Source of the DNA: Desulfogranum japonicum DSM 18378
Lineage (GTDB): Bacteria > Desulfobacterota > Desulfobulbia > Desulfobulbales > Desulfobulbaceae
Assembly: GCF_000429945.1 (NCBI RefSeq)
Contig: NZ_AUCV01000027.1
Location: 24,239 to 88,238, forward strand
Direction: 5' to 3'
DNA: 64,000 bases
Below, in pieces: positions 47,985 to 59,345 of this stretch (position 1 is its first letter; the number at the start of each line of letters is the position of its first letter). A program made the position numbers and the translations under genes. The notes below the pieces were generated by a model, which was given only the letters and a program-made list of their open reading frames with translations, was not told the origin of the DNA and searched no databases.

Positions 47985-48861
47985 ACTTCCCGAAGTTGAA
48001 GTCACACGACGGGGACTTGTTCCCCTGTTACGAAAACGCACAATCACCGCCATCTGGTGGAGCGGTAATTCTCTCCGCATCCCGGTCAATCTTTCATTAC
48101 TTAACAATGAATGTCTCAAGCAGTCAGTTGAGGCCATACATCGAAGGGCTAAAAATATCCTTATCCGACTGAGTAATGGTGCGGTTCTACGCATCCACCT
48201 CGGTATGACAGGTAAACTCGCAGTACTTGACAGTCAAATCCCCAGGGCCAAGCACGATCATCTGATATTCTCCCTGGATAACAACCAGGAGTTTCGCTTC
48301 AACGATGTACGCCGCTTCGGTCTTGTAGAGGTCTGGGCCAGTCAGTCCGCCCGGCAGAAAGAACGGTCTTTTTCACAGTCAGAAGGGTTGGAACCTCTCA
48401 GCAATGACTTTCAGCCACTTCGATTGATGGAGCTGGCTGCCAGAAGAACTGTACCGGTCAAAGCTTTTTTGATGAATAGCAAGCTGGTCGCCGGGATCGG
48501 TAACATATACGCCAATGAAGCCTTGTTCCTGGCAAAGCTCAGCCCTTTTACCCCTGCAAAAGAAGTAACAGTGGAACAGTGGAAAACACTGTGCACCGCC
48601 TGCGTCACAGTCCTGAAAAAAGCCATCAAGGCTGGGGGATCTTCAATATCTGATTTTCTGGCAACCAATGGCCAGCCTGGCTATTTTCAGCTGCAGCTCA
48701 AGGTGTACGGTCAAAAAGGCCTTCCCTGCCCAGTCTGCCGTACACCCATTGAAAAAAGTACTCTGGCAGGACGGGCAACCTTCTGCTGTCCATCCTGCCA
48801 ACCATCACCACTTCTCAGTGTCGCCCAAAAGAAACACACAAAAAAACGCAACAACAGCTAG
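47977..48861 (+). CDS. mutM: Formamidopyrimidine-DNA glycosylase
   Basis: 294 residues: the N-terminal MPELPEVEVTRRGL supplies the catalytic Pro and Glu; IHLGMTGKL, NDVRRFG and AGIGNIYANEALF are conserved; the C-terminal zinc finger is CPVCRTPIEKSTLAGRATFCCPSC. It excises oxidised purines. Normal length, all motifs intact. Confidence 0.95.
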   Translation: MPELPEVEVTRRGLVPLLRKRTITAIWWSGNSLRIPVNLSLLNNECLKQSVEAIHRRAKNILIRLSNGAVLRIHLGMTGKLAVLDSQIPRAKHDHLIFSLDNNQEFRFNDVRRFGLVEVWASQSARQKERSFSQSEGLEPLSNDFQPLRLMELAARRTVPVKAFLMNSKLVAGIGNIYANEALFLAKLSPFTPAKEVTVEQWKTLCTACVTVLKKAIKAGGSSISDFLATNGQPGYFQLQLKVYGQKGLPCPVCRTPIEKSTLAGRATFCCPSCQPSPLLSVAQKKHTKKRNNS

Positions 48862-48901
48862 CTGCAAACTTACAAGACCTAAATGTCGCGCAAAACAGAC
48901 A

Positions 48902-50254
<1,353 letters not shown>

Positions 50255-50284
50255 AACACCCTGTTTCCGTAACAGTGACACCTG

Positions 50285-50881
50285 TCACAATTCCCTGTTT
50301 TTAATAATATTTTCTATGTTTTTCAGCTGTTCTATCTGCTTTTCCAGTTCCTGGACACGTTTCTTGTCCACTTCATTGCTCTGTTCAAGTTCGGCAATAC
50401 GTTCAAGCAGAATACGATTGGAATCCTCAAGGGCGGATTTCTCATCACTCAACTGGTTGCCTCGGGACCAGAGCCGTAACTGCTCTTTATGGATACGCTC
50501 CACAAGCATATGCAGTCCCTGAAGACTTCGTTGTTCGTCTGTGTGTCGCTCTCCATACTCCTCAAGCAACTTGCTCGATTTCCTGAATTCTTTGTAACTG
50601 GCATATTTATGCAGGCCGAGGCAAATCAGTAATAGCTGATCGGAATCATTTGGGCTTTCTTCCTGCTGCTGGGTCACTTTTTTATAGTAGTCGTTAAACT
50701 CTTTTCGGGATAAATCCTGGGAGTCTGTCATACACGATAAAAGGTTGGCGCTGGAAGTGGGATAAAAAATCACTGTCGGAGCCTGCTGGTTCGGATAAAC
50801 CGGACGTTGTGGTGCCATTGAGGCACAACCGCTCAACACACAGCCCAATATAACTACTCCTCTGGTCAAGATTCGTTTCAT
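50285..50881 (-). CDS. QseG/YfhG-like outer-membrane lipoprotein
   Basis: 198 residues: lipoprotein signal (VILGCVLSGCAS), a middle region with YASYKEFRKSSKLLEEYGERH, and a C-terminal coiled coil (about 130-195). Size, domain order and position between kinase and regulator match QseG (YfhG), which modulates the GlrK sensor. Sequence similarity was not testable here. Confidence 0.75.
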   Translation of the reverse strand: MKRILTRGVVILGCVLSGCASMAPQRPVYPNQQAPTVIFYPTSSANLLSCMTDSQDLSRKEFNDYYKKVTQQQEESPNDSDQLLLICLGLHKYASYKEFRKSSKLLEEYGERHTDEQRSLQGLHMLVERIHKEQLRLWSRGNQLSDEKSALEDSNRILLERIAELEQSNEVDKKRVQELEKQIEQLKNIENIIKNREL

Positions 50882-50885
50882 GTTG

Positions 50886-52328
50886 CTAATTCCTTACCCT
50901 TGGTAATGTTACAGAAAAACGGGCACCACGCTCACTTGGCAGCAGGCGAATTGAACCTCCGCAATTCTGTACATACTCTTTTGTTATTGCAAGTCCCAGG
51001 CCAGAACCTTTGATACCTGACTGACTGGACTTCTTTCCTTTAAAAAACGGGAGAAAAATCTGTGGACGATCCTCTTCGCTGATACCTTCTCCCTGGTCTT
51101 CCACTATAACAGAAACCGTATCCACCTTATTTCTCATATAAATATCAATGGTGCTGCTATCCGGCGAAAACTTCACCGCATTGGATAACAGGTTGTCGAA
51201 GATGGTCTTTATCTGTTTTCTATTTCCTGATACCAGCGCTGCATCAAGGGCCATCTGCAAAGTGATATTTCGCGCCAGCATAAGATTATGATGATCAGCT
51301 GCGACTTCGCGCAGCAATTCTCCCAGATTGATCTCAGTAAGATCAATGGGAGATTCTTTGGCTTCCGCCATATTGAAATCCAGAATATTCTCGATCAACC
51401 GCTGTAACTTCACGCAATTGGTATCCAGAATATTCACAACCTCTTCCTGACTCGCACTCAATGCCCCGACCAGGCCATCTTTCAACAGACCGGCACCCTC
51501 TTTGATTGAAGCCAGCGGAGTCTTGAGTTCATGGGAAATGTGGGCAATCATTTTCACCTTTTCCCTATCCAGTTTAGCCAGCCTTTTCCGCAACCAGTTC
51601 AGCTTTTCCCCAAGGGATTCAAGGTCAATTGGTCCGGAAACAGCGACAGGTGTCGCAAAATCACCTTCACCGAGACGTTCTATGGCTTTATCAATCTGAC
51701 TGACAGGCTTCACGATAATTGAAATAAATAGAATCACCAATAATACACTGAAACCGATAAGACCTGTTACCTGCCAGACCAACGTGGTTTTATTTTTCTG
51801 GACACTCTCCTTGAGCGCATCAACTTCAGCAATCATTAATGAGTTACTCAACCTTTCAAGCTGAACAGCAATGGTACCCACATCCGTGTACAGACTCAAG
51901 GCAGCAAGCTGACTTTTTCTGAGCAATTCAGGTCCACCTGAAGTTTTCGTCAAGACCGCTACAATATGCTGCACCTGCGCATCCAGACGATGGATAAGGT
52001 ATAGAAGATCAGCATCGTCGTTGTTAGCTGCAAATTGCTGCAAAATAGCATCAATTTCTGTAGTCGTTCCATATAGTTCATCAAGATGAGCAGGATCTCC
52101 CAGCACATTGTACAATCGTGCGGAACGCTCCTGATCGTGCAGCAGATCAGCAAGTTTCCGACTGTTATCAACTCTGCTCACTGAACGAAAAACTGCCACT
52201 GCGCTCTGCTGAACAACACCGTCGAGTATCTGCACCGAACTGAACAACGCAATCACCATGGGCAGAGAAACGAAAATAAAACCGGTAAGTAAAAGAGATA
52301 GAAAGGTCCTGGGACGATAAAAACGCAA
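50886..52328 (-). CDS. glrK: Membrane sensor histidine kinase of GlrK/QseE type
   Basis: I start at the TTG at 52328, since GGAGAGGTGATACA stands before it; the frame itself runs to 52394 into the upstream gene. 480 residues: helix 1 (about 8-30), periplasmic helical domain, helix 2 (about 172-195), HAMP, HisKA with HISHELKTPLASIKEG, and HATPase_c with NLLSNAVKFS, DQGEGI and GSGLGLAI. All catalytic motifs are intact. Operon order kinase-lipoprotein-regulator supports the name. Confidence 0.88.
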   Translation of the reverse strand: MRFYRPRTFLSLLLTGFIFVSLPMVIALFSSVQILDGVVQQSAVAVFRSVSRVDNSRKLADLLHDQERSARLYNVLGDPAHLDELYGTTTEIDAILQQFAANNDDADLLYLIHRLDAQVQHIVAVLTKTSGGPELLRKSQLAALSLYTDVGTIAVQLERLSNSLMIAEVDALKESVQKNKTTLVWQVTGLIGFSVLLVILFISIIVKPVSQIDKAIERLGEGDFATPVAVSGPIDLESLGEKLNWLRKRLAKLDREKVKMIAHISHELKTPLASIKEGAGLLKDGLVGALSASQEEVVNILDTNCVKLQRLIENILDFNMAEAKESPIDLTEINLGELLREVAADHHNLMLARNITLQMALDAALVSGNRKQIKTIFDNLLSNAVKFSPDSSTIDIYMRNKVDTVSVIVEDQGEGISEEDRPQIFLPFFKGKKSSQSGIKGSGLGLAITKEYVQNCGGSIRLLPSERGARFSVTLPRVRN

Positions 52329-52332
52329 TGTA

Positions 52333-53271
52333 TCACCTCTCCAAATAGATATGATCCAGATATATACTCCTGGCCCGGGGTTGCTTAACCACAAACAAAC
52401 TCAATCCGCGTATATGCCCCATCTCCATGGTTCTGTTCTCAGGGGCCGCGGCAACTTGCTGCAGATCTATGGCAAGATCGTTCCATCCAAAGGGTACAGT
52501 AAATACGGTATTATACCTGTCTTTATAGACTGCCCCATTTTTTCTGTGCAAAGCATCATGAATTCTGCAATGCAGTTTCAACGGTTCATGCTCCGGGTTA
52601 TACACACTGAAATGCAGGGTAGAAAACGATTGCCAGTTTTCGTAAAAATACACCAGAGATACCCCGGAATACTTTCTGGTGGACAACTGTACCCTGGCAG
52701 CATATTGCCCATGACGGACGACATTGCTCTGAAGCTTAATCTGGCTTGGAGAGCGCCATCGAGTTATCTCGCTGGTAGATTCGAAATCAGCCAGAACAGG
52801 GAATTGCGTCTCTATTGCATGCTCGTCATATAGGCTTACAACCAAAGGTTTGACAGCCAGAAACAACCCGGCCGCAACCAGCAAGCACAACATCACCCCT
52901 TTTCTGCCAAACGGCTTCCGCTTCACCAGATACAGCCAGATAATTGTGGCAACACCCCAACCCAGGAGATCTCGTAAAATATCCTCAATACTGGGTGAAC
53001 GGCCATGCACACCAAACTGAAGAAACTCTATGCCCGTCCCAACAAAGAGGATATACAAAAAAGAAAGGGTACTGACAGAACCCCTGCTTTCTACACGCTT
53101 TCTTTTATGCAGAAAATTGTACAGCAACAAACCGGCAATGCAAAAGTAGCCAACGTGTCCGAGGTTCCAGAGATCCTTGAAAGAACGTATGGAATCTCCC
53201 GTTGGGCCTGCTATAAAAAAAAAGGGGGTAATGAGGCCCAACACAAAAGCCCCGCAAACAGTTAACCGCAT
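52333..53271 (-). CDS. VanZ-like membrane protein with C-terminal β-sandwich domain
   Basis: 312 residues. The N-terminal 130 residues have four helices of VanZ type (FKDLWNLGHVGYFCIAGLLLY, GTGIEFLQFGVHGRSPSIEDILRDLLGWG). After one more helix (about 124-145), residues 160-312 form a predicted periplasmic β-sandwich (ADFESTSEITRWRSPSQIKL…), similar in pattern to carbohydrate-binding modules. It lies 4 nt upstream of the kinase TTG, so probably in the same operon. Confidence 0.75.
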   Translation of the reverse strand: MRLTVCGAFVLGLITPFFFIAGPTGDSIRSFKDLWNLGHVGYFCIAGLLLYNFLHKRKRVESRGSVSTLSFLYILFVGTGIEFLQFGVHGRSPSIEDILRDLLGWGVATIIWLYLVKRKPFGRKGVMLCLLVAAGLFLAVKPLVVSLYDEHAIETQFPVLADFESTSEITRWRSPSQIKLQSNVVRHGQYAARVQLSTRKYSGVSLVYFYENWQSFSTLHFSVYNPEHEPLKLHCRIHDALHRKNGAVYKDRYNTVFTVPFGWNDLAIDLQQVAAAPENRTMEMGHIRGLSLFVVKQPRARSIYLDHIYLER

Positions 53272-53289
53272 AACTCTGTATAAACTCGT

Positions 53290-54993
53290 CTATTGAATGT
53301 ATCCCTGCTCTTCAAGATACAAGAAAATTTCCTGGACAGCCTCAGCAGGCGTCATGCGACTGGTATCGATGGTCAGTTCAGGGTTTTCCGGTGCAATATA
53401 CGGATCAGATATCCCGGTAACCCCCTTTACCAAGCCTTTCCTGGCTTTTGCATACAGGCCTTTTCGATCTCTTTGCTCACATACTTCCAGAGGGGTAGCC
53501 ACATGAATTTCTATGTACCCCCCATACCTGCTAATAAGTTCACGATTTGCTGCCCGAGGTTCCTCATAGGGAGCAATGGGCGCACAGAGGGCAATACCGC
53601 CGTTTTTGGTGATCTCACTGGCTACGAACCCTATCCTGGTTACGTTCAAATCACGGTGTTCTTTGCTGAAATTCAGCTCCGATGAAAGATTTTTACGCAC
53701 AATATCGCCGTCCAGCAAGGTAACCGGCCGGTCGCACATTTCCATAAACCGAACCATGAGCACCTTGGCAATGGTTGATTTGCCCGACCCTGAAAGGCCG
53801 GTTAGAAATATAGTGAACCCCTGCTTGGAACGTGGAGGAAACGCTCGCTGCAATTCGGCAACTACGTTGGGATAGGAGTACCATTCCGGTATATCGAGTC
53901 CCCATTCCAGACGCCTTTTCAATTCATGGGAGGTGATATTTTTGACTTTGATATTATCCGGAACCTCATCTAAAAAAATATACTGTCCTTTATCTTCAAC
54001 ATAGCCCATGGACTTTTCAGCCACCATCTGGATTCCTGTATTACCCTGCACCTCTGCAACGAGTTGCTGTGCTGCGTATCGTGGATAAAACAAGGAATTG
54101 CCTGTTCCAGCAAAAGGATCTCCATGATCTTCGGCCACCATGAAATGGCTGCATCCAAAATTCTTACGAATAATGGCATGCCATACCGCTTCCCGTGGCC
54201 CTGCGTGACGCTCTGCCAAGGGGGTAATACCCAGGAGAATCATATTGGCTGGGAAATGTTTCACGAATTCCTGATAACAATGCACCTGGGTATAATGTTC
54301 CCGGCTTCCCGGATGCTCCAAGCCAACCACAGGATGCAGGAATATGCTGGCTCCAACCTCTCTGGCTGCGGCAAGTACCATCTCCCGATGGGCGCAATGC
54401 AAATATTCCCTGGTGTGAAAGCCCAATATTTTTCGCCATCCATACTGGGTGAAGCGACGATGCGTCTCAGAAGGGGTGTGCCTGAGATCTCTGAAATCAT
54501 AATGCAATGGAAGCGAAATGCCTTCAACAGGCCCAGAGACATACCAGGCATTCGATTGATTCAGTAACGCCTTAACACCTGGATGAGCCTGGGAATCACG
54601 GGTTCCGTAAACTTTTTCAGCTTCATACAGTTTATCCGGTTGCCAGACTTCCTCCACAGTGAGAATAGCCAGCAAGAAGCCTTCCTGGTCGTTGAGGGCG
54701 ATTCGTTGCCCTACCTCAACCTTCTCAGCCAGTTTTTCAGGGATATCGAGACAGATGGGAATGGTCCAGACAGTTCCATCCAGCAGACGCATCTTTTCCA
54801 GCACGGACAGATAATCATCTTTCCCCAGGTATCCATTTAAAGGATAAAACCCTCTGTTAAGTAGTAGTTCAAGGTCACAAAGCTGCCTGATATTCAAATC
54901 ATAGGAAGTAAGGTGTACAGCTTCTTCCCGCAAATTTTCAGCACGTCGAAAGTGCACAATCAGACTCTCTGAAAACTCTGATAAATTAAGCAC
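53290..54993 (-). CDS. Sulfate adenylyltransferase-APS kinase fusion with altered Sat active site
   Basis: 567 residues from a GTG with AAGGAGATACC upstream. Residues 1-385 form ATP sulfurylase: PUA-like domain (RQLCDLELLLNRGFYPLNGYL), then GFHTREYLHCAH (192-202), HPVVGLEHPG, ERHAGPREAVWHAIIRKNFG and AEDHGDPF. Residues 392-567 form APS kinase with P-loop GLSGSGKST (399-407) and LLDGDIVRKNL. Active Sat enzymes have QTRNPxHxxH and GRDHAG; here H193/E196 replace Gln/Asn and AEDHG replaces GRDHA, while HxxH stays. The kinase half looks intact and would make PAPS, perhaps for polysaccharide sulfation (inference). Confidence 0.85.
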   Translation of the reverse strand: MLNLSEFSESLIVHFRRAENLREEAVHLTSYDLNIRQLCDLELLLNRGFYPLNGYLGKDDYLSVLEKMRLLDGTVWTIPICLDIPEKLAEKVEVGQRIALNDQEGFLLAILTVEEVWQPDKLYEAEKVYGTRDSQAHPGVKALLNQSNAWYVSGPVEGISLPLHYDFRDLRHTPSETHRRFTQYGWRKILGFHTREYLHCAHREMVLAAAREVGASIFLHPVVGLEHPGSREHYTQVHCYQEFVKHFPANMILLGITPLAERHAGPREAVWHAIIRKNFGCSHFMVAEDHGDPFAGTGNSLFYPRYAAQQLVAEVQGNTGIQMVAEKSMGYVEDKGQYIFLDEVPDNIKVKNITSHELKRRLEWGLDIPEWYSYPNVVAELQRAFPPRSKQGFTIFLTGLSGSGKSTIAKVLMVRFMEMCDRPVTLLDGDIVRKNLSSELNFSKEHRDLNVTRIGFVASEITKNGGIALCAPIAPYEEPRAANRELISRYGGYIEIHVATPLEVCEQRDRKGLYAKARKGLVKGVTGISDPYIAPENPELTIDTSRMTPAEAVQEIFLYLEEQGYIQ

Positions 54994-55628
54994 GGTATCT
55001 CCTTATATATAAAACCTTTGCTATCATTTTATAATTGAAACCTGTTACTTGAAGCCAACGACAACAAAGCTACTTACACGCAACGACGCCATCTTTGCCT
55101 TGAAAGTATCTCTATGTTTTGAGAAATATGGGGAGGGAAATTTTGATCCCTGAAACAAGCGTTTCCGGACAACATGTTACTTACTGGGCACACCTTACCC
55201 GCATCCCATGAAAAATGCCTCAAGATATTTTTTTCTTCTCCCGCACAAAAAACAGTTGACACAATAAATTTCCTCGTCTCAAAATTTCTTCCATCATTTC
55301 AACTAAAAGTAGATACTGTGTGCAATAGTGGGTCTTTTTTCCTGTCAGAAGAATGGTTACTTACCAATAAAAAAAGGACGTCACCCCTTGTAATATTCCC
55401 GTTAAGAGACTTATAATTACAGAAAGGAAGAACAATTTTGTAATTGCTCAAAATAAAAGCAACAGATTGTTTTCATTTAATAAATACTGCGAAACCCAGT
55501 AAATGACAAGTGTATCAACATATTGATATGATTTGCAGTTATCAGTAGAGAGAATCAGTATTATTAACACAATGTCAATAAACACAAACTAACGCCTTAC
55601 CCGAACAACACACCTCCGGAGAAAATTC
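54994..55628. promoter_or_regulatory. 635-bp AT-rich upstream region of MshEN gene
   Basis: No gene is credible. CATATTGATATG (55519-55530) followed by CAGTTATCAG (55536-55545) repeats, with one element inverted, the palindrome-plus-CTGATAACTG pair found in the manB/rfbA region. Confidence 0.45.
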
Positions 55629-56450
55629 ATGGCAGGGAAAGCGCGCCTCGGCGAAATATTGGTTGAAAAAGGTCTTGTCACCCAAGAGATAATTAATGAA
55701 GCCCTGCGCATCAAAGCCGGTGGTGACAGGAGACTCGGTCACATCCTCATAGGCATGAAGGCCATTACAGACGATCAGCTCAAAGATATTTTATCCGATC
55801 AATCCGGTGAATCTGTATGCGAAATTGAGGCCAATTTTTCACCGGAAGTCCGAAAAACACTTCCCAGGTACTTGTGTAGAAAGCTCTGCGTTCTCCCATT
55901 ATCCTTCCAGGATAACAATGTCCTGGAAGTTGCCATGGCAGATCCAACTGATTACGGCGCCATTCTCGACGTAGAGCACTTCACTGGAAAAGTCGTCAAA
56001 ACACGCCTGGCCCGTTATTCAGATATAGAACAGGAAATCCCAAAACGAATCCCACTTACCCTCCAGGAGATGTTTTCTCCCAGGGCCAACACCATGCTCA
56101 CTAAAGGTATTGCTGCCGTAGCCTTGGTCCTTGCCGTCGGCCTCGGTATGTATACTTTTGATTATATTCAAAAAGCGCGATACGGAACAGTCTCAACCTC
56201 TGCGAATTTCGTTCTTTATCAGCACCATGACCTGACCGTTGCACTGGAAAAGGGAGGAAAGATCACCCTGCAGGGGCATGGAGCATATGCAGACGGTTTG
56301 TACAAAATATCTTTTCCAAATACTGAAGCATTACTCAAATTTATACAGGGCCATGAAAAAGACCTCTCCATTCAACAAAAGGAATGGTTACAATGGGCAG
56401 TTGCTGAAATTAAAGACAATGCGGGGAAGCAGCTCATAGCTCAAAACTGA
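55629..56450 (+). CDS. Free-standing MshEN (GspE N-terminal) domain membrane protein, putative c-di-GMP receptor
   Basis: 273 residues. Residues 1-145 are a complete MshEN/GspEII-N domain with two RLGxxL-type 24-residue motifs (starting R6 and R35: RLGEILVEKGLVTQEIINEAL and RLGHILIGMKAITDDQLKDIL), which in MshE bind c-di-GMP. The second subdomain includes CVLPLSFQDNNVLEVAMADPTD. One membrane helix (about 159-175) follows, then a 95-residue tail. No ATPase domain is attached. The C-terminal tail is unrecognised. It is 4 nt upstream of the large PKD protein gene, so it may control surface display. Confidence 0.82.
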   Translation: MAGKARLGEILVEKGLVTQEIINEALRIKAGGDRRLGHILIGMKAITDDQLKDILSDQSGESVCEIEANFSPEVRKTLPRYLCRKLCVLPLSFQDNNVLEVAMADPTDYGAILDVEHFTGKVVKTRLARYSDIEQEIPKRIPLTLQEMFSPRANTMLTKGIAAVALVLAVGLGMYTFDYIQKARYGTVSTSANFVLYQHHDLTVALEKGGKITLQGHGAYADGLYKISFPNTEALLKFIQGHEKDLSIQQKEWLQWAVAEIKDNAGKQLIAQN

Positions 56451-56454
56451 GAAG

Positions 56455-59232
56455 ATGACCGCTGGCGTCAAACACTGGATTTTTATTATGGGCATTATGA
56501 GATATATTATCCTGCTGTTAATCTGCATTGCACCATTACATGTTTTTGCAGCAACGGAGAGAACAGTAAAAATTGATGTTTCCTACACTCACCCTGAAAA
56601 CTTTTCTCTCACGCACACGGGATATAAGCTTTATAAAAACGGACAAGAAGTATGCACCACAAATATTACCACCTCGCCCATGACATGCAGTTTTTCGACT
56701 GAAAACGGCACATTTGAATTTTCCATTGCAGCAACATACTCTGACGGAAGTGAAAGTCCCCAATCGCCATATCTTTCCTTTACTATCAGCGATACCTCAT
56801 CTACAGAAGCACCAGCTGACGCCACGGCAACAGGTGGTTCTCACAAAATATGCTACACCATTGACGATCAAAGCATCTCACAGGATATCGTTGGATATCG
56901 CATGTATCTCAACGATTATCAGCTCTGCGATATCGCGTCTCCATCCAGTTCAACCCTGTGCTGTTACGCTGACCCTCTGCCAACAACCATGACGTTTGCT
57001 GTCAGCCACTATGACTCGGCGGGAATAGAAAGCGATAAATCAAATTTTCTCACCCTTAATCCTGCAGAGTTTACCAACTTGTTCCAGACTACTGCGCTTA
57101 CCTTCACCTGGGAGTATATTGACGGAGAGACAAACGCAGGAGGTTTTCAGGTATATTACAACAATTCAGTACTGTGTGAAACCACCGTCTCCACGGCCAG
57201 AACAATTACCTGCGAAGTTTCCAGTCTGGCAACAGAAAATGAATTCAAAATTGCAGCCATAGACAGTGCCGGTACAGCCACCCTGTTTTCCAATCTCATC
57301 GTCTACTCAGATGGGACATCCTCGACTACTGAAACCACACCCCCAGATACCACAACAGCAACCCTTCAGGCATTAATTTCGGCAACCCCGAACAGTGGCA
57401 CGGCTCCATTAACAGTTAGTTTTGATGCCACAAACTCAACCGGTAACATAAGTTCATACAGCTGGAATTTTGGTGACGGCTCAAGCGGTAGCGGATCAAC
57501 GGTAAGCCACGCTTACAGTTCTGTTGGTATATACACGGCATCCCTCACGGTTACAGATACAAGCTCATCTTCACAAACCGCAGACGTGGAAATAACTGTT
57601 TCGGAAAGCACTGCGTCTTCCACTGAACAGCCCGTTGCTGTTATCTCATCATCAACAGCCCTGGGTGAGGCACCACTTTCCGTCAATTTTGATGGAACCA
57701 GCTCTACGGGAGGATCACCCCTCATCTTTGCGTGGGAATTTGGAGACGGTAGTATAGGCAACGGTAGCCTTACATCCCATACATTTTCCACAGCCGGGTC
57801 GTACACAACAGTTTTACAAGTTACAGACAGTGAGGGCCTGTCAAACTCTGCCTCAACGCCTGTGCTGGTTACAGAACCGGAAACTATAAATGCGACTCCA
57901 ACGGCAGTTATCTCGGCCACACCGGCAAGTGGTGAGACCCCATTGGCTGTAACTTTTAACGGATCCGGTTCCACAGATACAGATGGCAGCATCACGTCGT
58001 ATACCTGGAACTTTGGTGATGGCTCTACAGGTTCAGGAGCCACAGTTTCACACATATATACAGCAGAAGGATTATATACAGCCACACTCCAGGTTCGTGA
58101 TAATAATGGAGCTCTGAGCAATACATCGTCCAAAACGATAACAGCTATAAAACCGGTGTCCAACACATCTCTCATTTATGAAGTAGGCGAAGTAGAAGTT
58201 GCTACAGACTGGATCAAGGTACAACTTGAATCGTCTTTCGAAGCTCCGATAATTATCGCCAGCCCGCCAACTCGCAACAACGACGATCCAGTATTTGTGA
58301 GAATTCAAAATCTTTCAGCAGATAGTTTTGAAATTAAACTGCAGGAATGGGATTATTTGGATGGAACACACCCCAATGAATTTGTCAGTTACATTGTTGC
58401 AGAGCAAGGGGTTATAACATTAAGCAATGGTTCAAATCTGGAAATAGGTCAATTTATCGGCAGTACCACGGCTAAAGCTGTGAGCTTTGAACAGGCATTT
58501 ACCGACACCCCAATCGTCTTGACCTCAATACTTTCTTCAAATGATCAGACTCCGGTCATTGATCGCCTGGAAAACATAAGTAATAAGGGATTTACCTATA
58601 CTCTCGACCCAGGTTCAATGGATACAGATGGCCATAAAGAGGAAACAGTAGGTTATATTGCCTGGACGCAGGGTTCGGGGAGTGAATCCGGCATGAATTA
58701 TGAATCTGTTTTAGTGCCCAGAGTAACACAGAAAGACAAAACCATTAATTTTAATACACAATTCGTTGATCTTCCATTTATCTTTGCTGCTATTCAAAAC
58801 AAAAACTCTGAAAACAGTTCCGTAGTACGGATGTATGATCTTACGGCTACCGGTGCTAAATTGTCACTGAGTGAGGAAAACCCGACTGCTACGAAAATAA
58901 CTCTTATAAAAGAAGATGTCGGGTATATAGCAATTGGTGCAACTAACATTCAAGGACCTAGTGCCACCGAAGCAATTGCTGACAGTTCAACTAATCTATT
59001 CACGTTTTCTTGGGACTATTCTGGAAACGAGACGGAAATCGCCGGCTTCCGTATTTATATGAATAACGTACTATTATGCGAGACAAATATCTCCAGTGAG
59101 AGAACGTTAGAATGCCCAGCAGAGATCATCCAAGATACAATGATCTTCAGTGTAACAGGCATATTGACAGATGGGACCGAGACAGCACCCAGTACGATTT
59201 TAGCCATTGATGGTGCTTCATTACCATTTTAA
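56455..59232 (+). CDS. Large exported protein: FN3-like modules, three PKD domains, H-type-lectin-like region
   Basis: 925 residues. Signal peptide about 15-32 (YIILLLICIAPLHVFA). Three FN3-like modules follow (about 36-115, 125-200, 210-285), each with a GYxxYxN…C…C pattern. Three PKD domains lie at about 303-385, 392-476 and 480-565 (WNFGDGS type). A region at about 572-828 has two or three repeats of the H-type-lectin pattern (APIIIASPPTRNNDDPVFVRIQNLS…), and a final FN3-like module sits at 843-925. It is probably a cell-surface or secreted carbohydrate-binding protein. Ser/Thr-rich linkers are evident. Confidence 0.82.
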   Translation: MTAGVKHWIFIMGIMRYIILLLICIAPLHVFAATERTVKIDVSYTHPENFSLTHTGYKLYKNGQEVCTTNITTSPMTCSFSTENGTFEFSIAATYSDGSESPQSPYLSFTISDTSSTEAPADATATGGSHKICYTIDDQSISQDIVGYRMYLNDYQLCDIASPSSSTLCCYADPLPTTMTFAVSHYDSAGIESDKSNFLTLNPAEFTNLFQTTALTFTWEYIDGETNAGGFQVYYNNSVLCETTVSTARTITCEVSSLATENEFKIAAIDSAGTATLFSNLIVYSDGTSSTTETTPPDTTTATLQALISATPNSGTAPLTVSFDATNSTGNISSYSWNFGDGSSGSGSTVSHAYSSVGIYTASLTVTDTSSSSQTADVEITVSESTASSTEQPVAVISSSTALGEAPLSVNFDGTSSTGGSPLIFAWEFGDGSIGNGSLTSHTFSTAGSYTTVLQVTDSEGLSNSASTPVLVTEPETINATPTAVISATPASGETPLAVTFNGSGSTDTDGSITSYTWNFGDGSTGSGATVSHIYTAEGLYTATLQVRDNNGALSNTSSKTITAIKPVSNTSLIYEVGEVEVATDWIKVQLESSFEAPIIIASPPTRNNDDPVFVRIQNLSADSFEIKLQEWDYLDGTHPNEFVSYIVAEQGVITLSNGSNLEIGQFIGSTTAKAVSFEQAFTDTPIVLTSILSSNDQTPVIDRLENISNKGFTYTLDPGSMDTDGHKEETVGYIAWTQGSGSESGMNYESVLVPRVTQKDKTINFNTQFVDLPFIFAAIQNKNSENSSVVRMYDLTATGAKLSLSEENPTATKITLIKEDVGYIAIGATNIQGPSATEAIADSSTNLFTFSWDYSGNETEIAGFRIYMNNVLLCETNISSERTLECPAEIIQDTMIFSVTGILTDGTETAPSTILAIDGASLPF

Positions 59233-59345
59233 ATTGTGTGCAGCATTGTTACTCATTAATCAATATTTCCTATACAACGTATCAATAATTGAAATTAATT
59301 GACGATAAAATAGCGAAATTGACACTTCGCTCACCGGAGGACCAT

